DNA of 60,320 nt, from contig CALBGO010000026.1 in the NCBI GenBank assembly GCA_937894585.1, positions 1 to 60,320 on the forward strand. Direction: 5' to 3'. A program made the translations under genes and the position numbers. The notes beneath the pieces are model-generated. The model saw nothing but the letters and a program-made list of their open reading frames with translations. It did not search any database and was not told the origin of the DNA. Below are positions 8,294-16,984 of the stretch, piece by piece (position 1 is the first letter of the stretch; each line of letters begins with the position of its first letter). This DNA comes from an uncultured Eubacterium sp. (GTDB lineage Bacteria; Bacillota; Clostridia; Peptostreptococcales; Anaerovoracaceae).

Positions 8294-9622
8294 TTATATA
8301 TAATGATACGTGTTTCTCTTTTTCACTACAAAGAACAGGCAGACAAGCAGCGTAAAGATTTCCGCCGCCGGCACTGCCAGCCAGATTCCCGTAATCCCGA
8401 GAAACAAAGGAAGCAGCATCAGGCAGCCCGTCAGCACCACAAAAGACCGCAGGAAAGAAATCCCCGCTGAAATCACGCCGTTTGAAAGTGCTGTAAACAA
8501 GGACGACACAAAAATATTGAACCCCGAAAACAGAAAACCGATTGCAAAGATACCGAAACCGGATCTTGCAAGGTCAAAGATATGCGTTCCCTTCGGCGCA
8601 AACACACCAATTATAAAGTCCCCAAAAAGATAGGAAACCGCCATCGTCACCGCAGCCACAGCCGCAATGGTTTTTATACAGATCCGAAAAATCCGTTTCA
8701 GCTGCGCTGTATTCTGACTGCCGTAGTTATAACTGATGACCGGTGCAACACCATTTGAAAATCCCAGATATACCGCGCTGAGCAGGAACTGGGCATATAA
8801 TACAATAGTAATCGCCGCAACACCGTCCTCTCCCGCATAATGCAGCATTTTAAAATTATAAATCAGCGTAATGACAGATCCCGCCAGGCTGCTGACCATC
8901 TCCGACATTCCGTTGGTACAGGCGTGCAGCAAAACATTTCCGTTCCATTTCGGCCACACAAAATGCAGAAGACCGTTTTTATTCTTCCAAAAGAAAAAAA
9001 ATCCCGAAACCGCCGAAACCATATAACCCATACCGGTGGCAATCGCCGCTCCTTCTACACCCATATCCATAGGTCCCATAAAAATATAGTCGAAAACGAC
9101 ATTGGTAATACCGCTTGCAGCTGTAAGAATCATACCCAGATTCGGCTTTCCCGCAGTTACAAAAAAAGTCATAAACAGCATCTGCAGAATCCCTGCCGGT
9201 GAAGCTAGCGCCAGTATGAACAGATATGTGTACGCATAATCAAACAGACGCTCCGTTGCGCCCAAAAGCACTACCAGCTTTTTTACAAACAGAAAGTCAG
9301 CGATGATACAGAGAATACCGATGAAAAGCCCCACCAGAATAATCATAGTGAAATTTTCTCTGGCCTCCTGCTCCTTTTTTTCTCCAAGCTTTTTCGCAAT
9401 AATCGCGCTGCCGCCGGTTGCCAGCATAATAGCTATACCGATTAAAATCGTAATTGGCGGATAAACAATATTGATAGCGGCAAGAGCGTCCGCATTGACA
9501 AAATTGGCAACAAAAACCCCGTCTACCATTTCGTAGCAGGACATACACAGCAGCGAAATAATTGAAGGAAATGAAAATTTAATCAGTGTTTTGGCGTTAT
9601 GTTCAATGGTTAAACTGTTCAC
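8294..9622 (-). CDS. MATE-family multidrug/metabolite efflux transporter
   Basis: A cation-coupled exporter of small organic molecules in the cytoplasmic membrane. 442 residues with about 12 hydrophobic helices and the duplicated six-helix plan. Typical segments are DGVFVANFVNADALAAINIVYP near the N-terminus, ATGGSAIIAKKLGEK after helix 2, and GFSNGVAPVISYNYGSQN at the start of the second half. Its start overlaps the 3' end of the marR gene by 20 nt, so the two are translated from one message and the exporter is very probably under MarR control. The transported compound cannot be deduced. Confidence 0.92.
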   Translation of the reverse strand: MNSLTIEHNAKTLIKFSFPSIISLLCMSCYEMVDGVFVANFVNADALAAINIVYPPITILIGIAIMLATGGSAIIAKKLGEKKEQEARENFTMIILVGLFIGILCIIADFLFVKKLVVLLGATERLFDYAYTYLFILALASPAGILQMLFMTFFVTAGKPNLGMILTAASGITNVVFDYIFMGPMDMGVEGAAIATGMGYMVSAVSGFFFFWKNKNGLLHFVWPKWNGNVLLHACTNGMSEMVSSLAGSVITLIYNFKMLHYAGEDGVAAITIVLYAQFLLSAVYLGFSNGVAPVISYNYGSQNTAQLKRIFRICIKTIAAVAAVTMAVSYLFGDFIIGVFAPKGTHIFDLARSGFGIFAIGFLFSGFNIFVSSLFTALSNGVISAGISFLRSFVVLTGCLMLLPLFLGITGIWLAVPAAEIFTLLVCLFFVVKKRNTYHYI

Positions 9623-10052
9623 TTTTTTTCAGCTCCTCAATGTATTTTTCCGACGCATCGGTCAGAATCCTTTCAAAAATTTCCATTTCCTCTTCTGTGT
9701 ATCTGTCGCTGATATAATTTTCCGCTGCTTTAAGGGCAGTATTGTATTCCGGAAAAAATTCATCTGTTCTTGCTTTCGCGCGCAGAAAAAAGACTCTGCG
9801 GTCTTCTTCACTCTGCTCTTTTTCAATCAGCCCCTGGCGCAGAAGCTCATTTACCTTCATTGTTACCGCCGGCTTTGAAATATGCAGCCTGTCCGCCAGC
9901 TTGCTGACTGTACAATCCTGAAGATAGGTAATCGCATCAATGTACATAATGGAATTGTACGAAATCTTTTCCCCGCCGTTCCGGTTCCGCACAGCAAGCT
10001 CATGAATCGTTTCTTCATAATAAAGCCTGTTGATATACTCCTGAAACTTCAT
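9603..10052 (-). CDS. MarR-family transcriptional regulator
   Basis: A 149-residue dimeric winged-helix repressor. The HTH and wing read CTVSKLADRLHISKPAVTMKVNELLRQGLIEKEQSEEDRRVFFLRA, about residues 46-93, with the conserved D-x-R wing motif (EDRR). It heads a two-gene unit with the MATE exporter. A near-consensus promoter and an AT palindrome at the predicted transcription start suggest autorepression relieved by a ligand of the exporter. The ribosome site is AGGAGG, 5 nt from ATG 10052. Confidence 0.92.
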   Translation of the reverse strand: MKFQEYINRLYYEETIHELAVRNRNGGEKISYNSIMYIDAITYLQDCTVSKLADRLHISKPAVTMKVNELLRQGLIEKEQSEEDRRVFFLRAKARTDEFFPEYNTALKAAENYISDRYTEEEMEIFERILTDASEKYIEELKKSEQFNH

Positions 10053-10191
10053 ATGACCTCCTGTTCTGTAAATAATCCTTTGCGTATCTGATATACAGGG
10101 ACGTTATAAAAGATATCGAAGACAAAGACAGCATTCACTTCTTCAGCCTGAAACCACTGCCCTTTGTATGATACACAAAATAGTTAATCTT

Positions 10192-10203
10192 ATTTAATTA
10201 AAT
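10192..10203. promoter_or_regulatory. Candidate MarR operator
   Basis: A perfect 12-bp palindrome ATTTAATTAAAT inside a looser, roughly 30-bp AT-rich inverted-repeat region, lying immediately downstream of the marR -10 box where the transcript should start. Confidence 0.5.
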
Positions 10204-10213
10204 TCACTTAATC

Positions 10214-10242
10214 ATTTTAACAGGCGGAAAAAATATTGTCAA
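10214..10242 (-). promoter_or_regulatory. Sigma-70 promoter of marR-MATE
   Basis: Minus strand TTGACA (10237-10242), 17 bp, TAAAAT (10214-10219). This is the best sigma-70 match in the window. Confidence 0.85.
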
Positions 10243-10252
10243 GCACCTGTTT

Positions 10253-10348
10253 CACCGTAATGCTCGTAAAGAACTGGAAGAAGCCCTTGGTAAAAGTGTC
10301 ATATCCTCTTCAAATGCAAAAGATATGAAATTACTTAATAACGAATAA
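10253..10348 (+). pseudogene. 3' remnant of a plus-strand gene, truncated 5' end
   Basis: A plus-strand frame ending at TAA 10346-10348 encodes a protein-like tail (HRNARKELEEALGK, then SVISSSNAKDMKLLNNE). Its 5' side runs straight into the marR promoter with no start codon or ribosome site. A strong plus-strand terminator follows 4 nt later, so this looks like the last 31 codons of a lost gene with its own terminator. The tail resembles the C-terminal tails of phage-type antirepressor/BRO proteins, but it is too short for a family call. Confidence 0.5.
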
Positions 10349-10352
10349 AGCA

Positions 10353-10400
10353 AAACACCTTGCAAACGGCTATTTTCAGCCACTTGCAAGGTGTTTTTCT
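10353..10400 (+). terminator. Strong intrinsic terminator
   Basis: Arms AAACACCTTGCAA-ac-GGCT and AGCC-ac-TTGCAAGGTGTTT with a 6-nt loop and a T5 run. It is oriented for the plus strand, where only the gene remnant at 10253-10348 precedes it. Confidence 0.9.
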
Positions 10401-10401
10401 A

Positions 10402-10477
10402 TGGAGCTCCCGGCCGGGATCGAACCGGCGACCTGCGCGTTACGAATGCGCTGCTCTGCCAACTGAGCCACGGAAGC
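10402..10477 (-). tRNA. tRNA-Thr (anticodon CGU)
   Basis: 76 nt on the minus strand. The acceptor stem is GCTTCCG/CGGGAGC (one G-T pair), the D-loop AGTTGGCAG, the anticodon loop TTCGTAA with anticodon CGT (reads ACG), and the T-arm GCCGG-TTCGATC-CCGGC. The terminal CCA is encoded. The lowest anticodon-stem pair is an A-C mismatch. The 3' end directly abuts the plus-strand terminator of the gene remnant. Confidence 0.95.
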
Positions 10478-10552
10478 ATATTCTGCGGGAAACGCAGAAA
10501 AGCGCCGCCCGCTTTATAACAAATTTCTTCTGTCTGTCAGTTCTCCTGCTTT

Positions 10553-13500
10553 TTACCGAATCACCTCGTAGTTACAACCCGGAAAAGCAAGGTCGAATCT
10601 GCATATTCCCTTGTATTCACAATAAGTGCACGGAGATTCTCTGTCCGTCTTTTTCGGGCGGATCTCAATGCGTCCGTCGGCAAGCTGTCCGCACAGCTTT
10701 TCTATCTGCCTGTCTATATCCGACTGCAGCTGCGCAAATTCCTCCTCGCTGAGAAGAAATCCGTCGGAAGTTGCCTTGACACCGTCCTTTGTCGCACGAA
10801 GCGGCACAATATCCGAAAAGCCTTCGAATTCTCCTGCAATACCGTCAATAATCTGACTGTCATTGACCATTATACCATCTAATCGGAAAGTTGTCTTCAT
10901 TTCTTTTGAAATTTTTTCAAAAATTTTTTCCCGGGCAATACCGGTCAAATCCACACGGGGATCGCCGATTTTAAAGTAGAACACGCCGGCAGGTTTTTTC
11001 ACATTTTCCTGCGCTGCCTTCAGATACAGCATTAACTGAAGCCGGTAGCCGCCCCTCGCTTCTTCCACGCGGAAGCTTTCCTGCCCGGTCTTGTAATCTA
11101 TAATTTTAATCCGGTCATTCGCTAAAACATCCAGACGGTCGATTTTCCCTTCGATGTAAACCTTTTCACCTTCCGCAAAAACCTCAATCGGCGCAATATC
11201 CCGATTTCTGCCGAAAGGTACTTCATAAAGACTTTCTTCAATCTGTCCTGCCCGAACCTGCTCGATTAAAGCCCAGCATACATGAAAACAAGTATCCGCA
11301 ATCCGTCCCGTCTTATAACGCTCTTCATTTCCAAAGCGGAACAGACCTTCTCTGTAGTCGTCCGCTTCCCGCTCCGCAATTTCAGAAACCATAGCCTTGC
11401 ACTCATCTTCACTTACAGTATGCCAGGTGCCCTCTTCTGATAATTTCTGCGAAAGCTCCATAAGGCAGCGATGATAAATATCTCCGATTTCCCTGCCTCC
11501 CGCTTCAAAAATGCGCCGTTCCAAAGGATGCAGGCCGTATGCCACAAAATGAGCAAAGGGACATCTGCTGAATTTTTCCAGTCTGGAAGGCGACAGCACC
11601 AACGGCAGATGCAGTTCTTTCCGATACAAAACTTCCGCCAGCTCCCTCGGCAGATTCTCCTGCCTGTTGGTAAAGCTCATAGCGCCTGCGATTTCATCCA
11701 GCTTTTCAGGTTCCCGCTCCTTGTACCAGTCCGCTACTGTTTTCCAGCCGCCGTCAATTTTTTCTCCCCTTCTGCCCAAATGCAGCGCCTCGGTCAGATG
11801 ACGCAGCGTATTGACTCTTCCGCCGATAAGCTCCGTGACTTCATCTCTGCTGACAACATCCGCCTGCACCGGAAGTCCCGGGAAAATCCGCTGCAGAAGA
11901 TCTACAATTTCAGACGGACGGATTTCTTTTCCCTCTTCATCGCCGGCGGAAAAACTAATCCAAAGATAATCGGAAGGCTTGGACAGATTCCTGTAAATTG
12001 CCAGCTGCTCCTCCATGACTCGTATACCGTCCACCTTACAGATTTCTTTTCCCTCCGAAGCAAGAAAATCCAGTTCTTCCATACTGAACAGTCCCTCGGA
12101 CGATTTTCCGGCAGGCAGGATTCCCTCGTTGGCTCCGATCACAACCACAGCTTTAACAGGACCGCTTCTGGTTCTCTGCATGGTTCCCATCAGCACATCG
12201 TCCGAGGTCGGCGGAAGCACGCCCACTTCCATCTGCGAAAGACCCGCAGACAGCAGCTCCAGAAAAGCGCCGCCCTCAAAGGACTCATCGCCGCAAATCT
12301 CGGCAATCTGATCGAAAATCGCTACAATCTGCCCGAAAATCTGAGAAGTTTCCTCCGCCAGATCCAAAAATCCCCGAAGCTCCTGCTCTTTCATCAGCTC
12401 TGTGATTTTTTCATCAAGCTTTATCTTTTCGGTGAGAAAATCGTAATATGCGGCAGTAAACGAGCCCATCGTATCTGCACTGCGGCACAGCTGTTCAAGT
12501 TCGGAAAACAATTCTGCCGCCCGCTTTCTGATATCTTCAATTTCAGCAAGACCGTCATCACCGTATTCCAAAGCGCCTTTGACAAAAGGCTTCTTCCACA
12601 TAGTTCCCTTAATTCTGTATTTCACGGCGTAGTTTTCCAGCTGTTCGATTTCCTGCTCAGTCAAATCAAAAAATCCGGTTTTCAAAGTTGCAAGCACATC
12701 TGCTGTGCGGTATCCGCAGACTGCCGTTTCTAAAAGAGAAACTACAAAAACAGCAATGGGAGAACCGAGAATGCTCCGTTTTCTGTCATCAAAGAGAGGC
12801 AGTCCGTACTCTTCAAAAACCCTGCTGATAATGGAGCCCCTTACATTCTGGTCATTGCAGATCACTGCAATATCCCTGCACCGAAGCCCTTTATCCCGCA
12901 AAAGATGCAGAATATAAGAAGCCGCGGATTCCGCCTCACTGTAAAGATTTGCTGCCTGCACCAGCGTAATCCGGCTCTCTTCTCCCGGGATTTCTCCCTG
13001 CCCCGATATTTCTTCACCTGCAAAATGCGTTTTTGTAACAGCATACAGCTCACGCTCCAGATGTGAAATCGCCGGATTGTTCTTTTTACAGTCGAATCCG
13101 CTGCCCTGTTCCACCTTTTTGCATTTGTATGGAACTCCGAAAGCTTCCGCCTGCCTGCAAAGGTTGGACATTACGATTTCCGGCAGAACAAAAAGCTCCT
13201 CGTCACGACAATTTCTGTCACAGGTAAGAAAAACATTTACTTCTCTTGCCGCTGCCATCAGATTTCCCAAAACTTCCATTGCCTTCGGCGCAAAACTGTC
13301 AAAACCGTACACCCAAATACTGCTTTGCGCAATCAGTTCCGATGACTTGATTTTTCCCATATAAAGATCAATGTAATCTTCCGAGTCCGTATACTTTCCC
13401 TCAATCGCCTGCTGATATTCCGCAAACAGAAGCTGCAGATCCGAAAGCTTTGCCGCCAGCAGACTGTCCGGTTCCAGATTTTCACGAAGCGCTTCCAGAT

Positions 13501-13909
13501 CATCGGGTTTCACATTGTACTGCTTCATCTCGGAGATAAAATTGTTTGTCATCTCAATAAAAGAGCCTTTGCGCAGACTGCCCCGAAATACCCTCAGTCT
13601 ATCCTCAAGTTTTGCTCCGATCTGTGTCAGCAGCATATGACGGCCGTATTTATCGATAAAAGTCCGTCTGCCGCCGCCCTGCTTTTCAATAAGACAGCTT
13701 CCCAGTCTCGCCATACCGGTAATTTCCGTATCCATCATACTCTTTGTATGAAGAAGCCGAAAAGCCTGCTTCTCTGCTTCCAGCGTATACTGATCCGGCA
13801 CAATTACCAGAGTTCTCTGCTGCCTGCCGGCACTGTGATCTTCGGCGATACGCTCATAAATGAATTTTTCCTTGTCGATACTTTCTCTTCCGTAAAAGAT
13901 GTTCAGCAT
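10553..13909 (-). CDS. addB: ATP-dependent helicase/nuclease subunit B (AddB)
   Basis: Subunit of the AddAB complex that resects double-strand breaks for recombination. 1118 residues, normal length. The C-terminal nuclease domain has DIYHRCLMEL, KIIDYKTGQESF (metal-binding Asp and catalytic Lys) and the iron-sulfur cysteines: one in SRCPFAHF and three in CTYCEYKGIC, with a further Cys in PGCNYE. The N-terminus reads IFYGRESIDKEKFIYERI where B. subtilis AddB has a GxxGxGKT Walker A, so the nucleotide-binding loop is degenerate. No addA lies next to it: a tRNA gene follows and a HAD gene precedes. The ribosome site is GAGGAG. Confidence 0.93.
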   Translation of the reverse strand: MLNIFYGRESIDKEKFIYERIAEDHSAGRQQRTLVIVPDQYTLEAEKQAFRLLHTKSMMDTEITGMARLGSCLIEKQGGGRRTFIDKYGRHMLLTQIGAKLEDRLRVFRGSLRKGSFIEMTNNFISEMKQYNVKPDDLEALRENLEPDSLLAAKLSDLQLLFAEYQQAIEGKYTDSEDYIDLYMGKIKSSELIAQSSIWVYGFDSFAPKAMEVLGNLMAAAREVNVFLTCDRNCRDEELFVLPEIVMSNLCRQAEAFGVPYKCKKVEQGSGFDCKKNNPAISHLERELYAVTKTHFAGEEISGQGEIPGEESRITLVQAANLYSEAESAASYILHLLRDKGLRCRDIAVICNDQNVRGSIISRVFEEYGLPLFDDRKRSILGSPIAVFVVSLLETAVCGYRTADVLATLKTGFFDLTEQEIEQLENYAVKYRIKGTMWKKPFVKGALEYGDDGLAEIEDIRKRAAELFSELEQLCRSADTMGSFTAAYYDFLTEKIKLDEKITELMKEQELRGFLDLAEETSQIFGQIVAIFDQIAEICGDESFEGGAFLELLSAGLSQMEVGVLPPTSDDVLMGTMQRTRSGPVKAVVVIGANEGILPAGKSSEGLFSMEELDFLASEGKEICKVDGIRVMEEQLAIYRNLSKPSDYLWISFSAGDEEGKEIRPSEIVDLLQRIFPGLPVQADVVSRDEVTELIGGRVNTLRHLTEALHLGRRGEKIDGGWKTVADWYKEREPEKLDEIAGAMSFTNRQENLPRELAEVLYRKELHLPLVLSPSRLEKFSRCPFAHFVAYGLHPLERRIFEAGGREIGDIYHRCLMELSQKLSEEGTWHTVSEDECKAMVSEIAEREADDYREGLFRFGNEERYKTGRIADTCFHVCWALIEQVRAGQIEESLYEVPFGRNRDIAPIEVFAEGEKVYIEGKIDRLDVLANDRIKIIDYKTGQESFRVEEARGGYRLQLMLYLKAAQENVKKPAGVFYFKIGDPRVDLTGIAREKIFEKISKEMKTTFRLDGIMVNDSQIIDGIAGEFEGFSDIVPLRATKDGVKATSDGFLLSEEEFAQLQSDIDRQIEKLCGQLADGRIEIRPKKTDRESPCTYCEYKGICRFDLAFPGCNYEVIR

Positions 13910-13926
13910 AGATTCTCCTCAGTTTG

Positions 13927-13955
13927 AAAAAGGACGGGCACTGCCCGCCCTTTTT
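13927..13955. terminator. Terminator between the HAD gene and addB
   Basis: Arms AAAAAGGACGGGC and GCCCGCCCTTTTT with a 3-nt loop, nearly symmetric, so it can stop transcription on either strand. It insulates addB from the upstream unit. Confidence 0.8.
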
Positions 13956-14107
13956 GTATCAAGAACACGAACCGTTAACAAAGCTTGCATGTATTCAAAA
14001 ACCGAACCGTCAGCAAAGGCGCCGGAACAGATACCGAAAGCACACACTGACAGAGAGGCTGTCAATGCATGTATCAGAAACACCTCCGAACAGAACCGTC
14101 AAAACTT

Positions 14108-14175
14108 GTTATAAAAGGCTAAATAAGACTTCTGCCCGATCCCTGTTATAAAATCTCAAATAAATCTTCTGCCCG
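14108..14175. repeat. Imperfect tandem duplication of the 3' end of the HAD gene
   Basis: Two 31-bp segments, 14108-14138 and 14145-14175, match at 25 of 31 positions (GTTATAAAA, AAATAA and CTTCTGCCCG are identical). The right copy is the true end of the HAD gene (codons for GRAEDLFEIL and stop). The left copy lies beyond the stop and would encode a similar tail, RAEVLFSLL plus stop. Confidence 0.7.
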
Positions 14176-14787
14176 GCCGATTATGTATTCCGGCGCATCG
14201 GGACCGTTTCTGTCTTCTTCGGTCGCAGCCTCCGCCCATTCCACCAGCACGCTTTTAACTCCTGCATTGTGGGCGCACTTAATGTCAAACATACTGTCTC
14301 CCACCATCAGAGCTTCCTCTGCACTGACGCTAAGGCGCTCAAGGGCAATCAGCACCGGTTCCGGGTCCGGCTTGTGCTTGTCAGTGTCCTCACAGGTAAC
14401 AATGCAGTCGATATCCTCCATAACGCCGAATTTACGAAGACCGATCAGAGTGCTATTTCTCATTCTCGAAGTAACAATCGCCACCAGATAGCCTTTTTCT
14501 TTCAGCGCCTTCATCAGCTCCGGCATACCTTCAAAAGCTTCTATCATTTCTTCGTAAATATCCTTCTGATGGTCCCTGTAAACAGCGATAGCCTCATCTG
14601 TCGGCGTATCCGGAAAGGCTTTTTCCATACTGACGGGAAGGGGCTCGCCGAAGGTCGCTTTGATAACCGCTTCATCCGCTTCCCTGCCGGTCAGTGTACG
14701 ATAAGTATGCTGCCAGGAGTCCAGAACCAGCCTGTTGGTATTTGCTACTGTACCGTCAAAATCAAATAAAACTGCTCGAATTGCCAT
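14146..14787 (-). CDS. HAD-superfamily phosphatase (PpaX/phosphoglycolate phosphatase-like)
   Basis: 213 residues. HAD motif I is FDFDGTVANT (residues 8-17, nucleophile Asp), motif II VTSR, motif III the Lys in KHKPDPEP, and motif IV VGDSMFDIKCAHNAG. The cap is the small helical type inserted after motif I. Related enzymes hydrolyse pyrophosphate (PpaX) or phosphoglycolate; sequence alone does not decide. It follows tex on the same strand with a 25-nt gap and probably ends the prfB-tex transcription unit. Confidence 0.88.
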   Translation of the reverse strand: MAIRAVLFDFDGTVANTNRLVLDSWQHTYRTLTGREADEAVIKATFGEPLPVSMEKAFPDTPTDEAIAVYRDHQKDIYEEMIEAFEGMPELMKALKEKGYLVAIVTSRMRNSTLIGLRKFGVMEDIDCIVTCEDTDKHKPDPEPVLIALERLSVSAEEALMVGDSMFDIKCAHNAGVKSVLVEWAEAATEEDRNGPDAPEYIIGRAEDLFEIL

Positions 14788-14812
14788 AAGTATAACTTCC
14801 TCTTTCTCTGCT

Positions 14813-16984
14813 TCAGAACTTCATCGTCAGACCGATTTTCTGCTTTTCCTTATCAATAGATAAGATTTTTACCTTAACGGTATCTCCTACCGAAACCACA
14901 TCCATCGGATGTTTGATATATTTATTGGAGAGCTGTGAAATATGCACAAGACCGTCCTGTTTCACGCCGATATCCACAAAAGCTCCGAAATCCACTACAT
15001 TACGGACCGTACCGGTCAGTTCCATATCCACTTTCAAATCATCAAAGCTTCTCACATCGTTTCTGAAAATCACAGGCGGCGCATCTTCACGGGGATCTCT
15101 TGCCGGTTTTTTCATTTCCGCAATGATATCGGAAAGAGTCATTTCCCCAATGCCTAAGTCTTCCGCCATTTTCTTTACGCTTTCCGACGGCTTTTTCGCA
15201 GGATATGCCCGGAAGATTTTTTCATCGATGTTTTTTGCACCGCCGCCGGCAATCTCCTCTTTGGAAATACCGATTTTCGCCATCATTTCCTCTGCAGCTT
15301 TATAACTTTCCGGGTGAACGGAAGTGCTGTCCAAAGGCTCGCTGCCGTCGGCAATGCGCATAAATCCGGCACACTGCTTAAAAGCTTTTTCGCCCAGCTT
15401 GGAAACTTTCATCAGTTCTTTTCTGTTTGTAAAGCTTCCATGCTCTTCTCTGTAGGCGACTATATTCTTTGCAATCCCCGCATTCACGCCTGCGATGTAA
15501 GAAAGCAGAGACGGAGATGCCGTATTAAGATCCACACCGACACGGTTTACACAGTCTTCCACCACATTGGTAAGGGCGGTATCCAACTGCTTCTGGTTAA
15601 TGTCATGCTGATACTGTCCTACACCGATGTGCTTCGGATCAATTTTAACAAGTTCCGCAAGCGGATCCTGCAGCCTTCTTCCCAAAGACATAGCGCCTCT
15701 GGTGGTGACATCCAGATCCGGATACTCTTCTGTTGCCAGTTTGGAAGCCGAGTATACAGAAGCTCCCGCTTCATTAACGATGGTGTACTGAATATCGTAA
15801 TCGTGCTTTTTCAAGAAGTTTGCAACTACCTCTTCCGTTTCTCGGGAAGCGGTACCGTTTCCGATGACGATAATATCCGTGCCGTATTTTTCAATGATTT
15901 TCTGCAGAGTCTTCTCAGTCCCCGCCACATCGTTTTTCGGCTGAGTCGGGTAAATAGTGGTATATGCCTTCAGCTTGCCGGTTTCATCCAGAACTGCGAC
16001 TTTGCAGCCGGTCCTGTAACCCGGGTCGATGGACAGAACTCTCTTTCCTTTCACCGGCGGCACCATCAAAAGCTTCTCCGTATTCTTTGCAAAAACTTTC
16101 ACTGCGTCCGCTTCTGCCCGCTCTGTCAGGACATTGCGCATTTCCCTCTCGACAGACGGTGCAATCAGCCGTTTATAAGCATCCGCAATGGTATCTTCCA
16201 AAATTCCGGTAAAAACAGACTTGCCCCGAATAATCTGCTTCGCAATCAGTCCTGTGATTTCCTCGCTGTCCACTGCCACTTTCACCTTCAGCTTCTTTTC
16301 CTTTTCACCACGATTTACAGCAAGAACTCTGTGATTCGGCATTTTGGCAATGGCTTCACTGCTGCCGTAATACATATCGTAAACCGTCTGTTCTTCCGGG
16401 TCTGTCGCCTCTGTCGCAATCCTGCCTTTTGCAAAAGTCTTTTCGCGAACAGCCTTAATCAGATCCGCATCATCCGCAATCATTTCGGCAATGATGTCCA
16501 TAGCGCCGTGAACAGCATCTTCTGCCGTATTCACTTCTTTTTCCGGATTGATAAAATCCGCAGCGATTTCTTCCGGTGTACCCTTCTGCTTCTGCTGAGC
16601 GTAAAAAATCATCGCCAGCGGCTCAAGTCCCCGCTCTTTTGCCTTGGACGCCCGGGTAGCCTTTTTCTGTTTGTATGGCTTGTAAAGGTCCTCCACACGC
16701 TGCAGTACTTCTGCCTTTTCGATTTCACCTTTCAGTTCCTCCGTCAGTTTGCCCTGTTCATCGATTAAACGAATGACTTCTTCTTTTCTTGCTTCCAGAT
16801 TTCTGAGATACTGAAGTCTTTCGTCCATATCACGAAGGGTCACATCGGAAAGTCCCCCGGTTACTTCCTTTCGGTAACGGGCAATAAAAGGGATTGTATT
16901 GCCCTCATCGATGAGTTCCACTGTATGTTCCACCTGAGAAGTCTTTACCTTAAACTCACTTGCCAGTTTTTCTATTATATTCAT
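14813..16984 (-). CDS. tex: Tex-family RNA-binding transcription accessory protein
   Basis: 723 residues with the full Tex plan: N-terminal HTH-like part, YqgF-like RNase-fold around SIDPGYRTGCKVAVLDETGK (about residue 320), helix-hairpin-helix region (LNTASPSLLSYIAGVNAGIA), and C-terminal S1 domain (GTVRNVVDFGAFVDIGVK). It binds nucleic acid and is linked to transcription-related processes in several bacteria. The ATG at 16984 overlaps the prfB stop as TGATG, a translational-coupling arrangement; an in-frame TTG just before it is a less likely start. Confidence 0.95.
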   Translation of the reverse strand: MNIIEKLASEFKVKTSQVEHTVELIDEGNTIPFIARYRKEVTGGLSDVTLRDMDERLQYLRNLEARKEEVIRLIDEQGKLTEELKGEIEKAEVLQRVEDLYKPYKQKKATRASKAKERGLEPLAMIFYAQQKQKGTPEEIAADFINPEKEVNTAEDAVHGAMDIIAEMIADDADLIKAVREKTFAKGRIATEATDPEEQTVYDMYYGSSEAIAKMPNHRVLAVNRGEKEKKLKVKVAVDSEEITGLIAKQIIRGKSVFTGILEDTIADAYKRLIAPSVEREMRNVLTERAEADAVKVFAKNTEKLLMVPPVKGKRVLSIDPGYRTGCKVAVLDETGKLKAYTTIYPTQPKNDVAGTEKTLQKIIEKYGTDIIVIGNGTASRETEEVVANFLKKHDYDIQYTIVNEAGASVYSASKLATEEYPDLDVTTRGAMSLGRRLQDPLAELVKIDPKHIGVGQYQHDINQKQLDTALTNVVEDCVNRVGVDLNTASPSLLSYIAGVNAGIAKNIVAYREEHGSFTNRKELMKVSKLGEKAFKQCAGFMRIADGSEPLDSTSVHPESYKAAEEMMAKIGISKEEIAGGGAKNIDEKIFRAYPAKKPSESVKKMAEDLGIGEMTLSDIIAEMKKPARDPREDAPPVIFRNDVRSFDDLKVDMELTGTVRNVVDFGAFVDIGVKQDGLVHISQLSNKYIKHPMDVVSVGDTVKVKILSIDKEKQKIGLTMKF

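Noticed and set aside
11471..12733. Plus-strand open frame of 420 codons opposite addB
   Set aside because: Antisense shadow; composition and motifs do not resemble a protein family.
15314..16768. Plus-strand open frame of 484 codons opposite tex
   Set aside because: Antisense shadow of tex with no recognisable domain or start signal.
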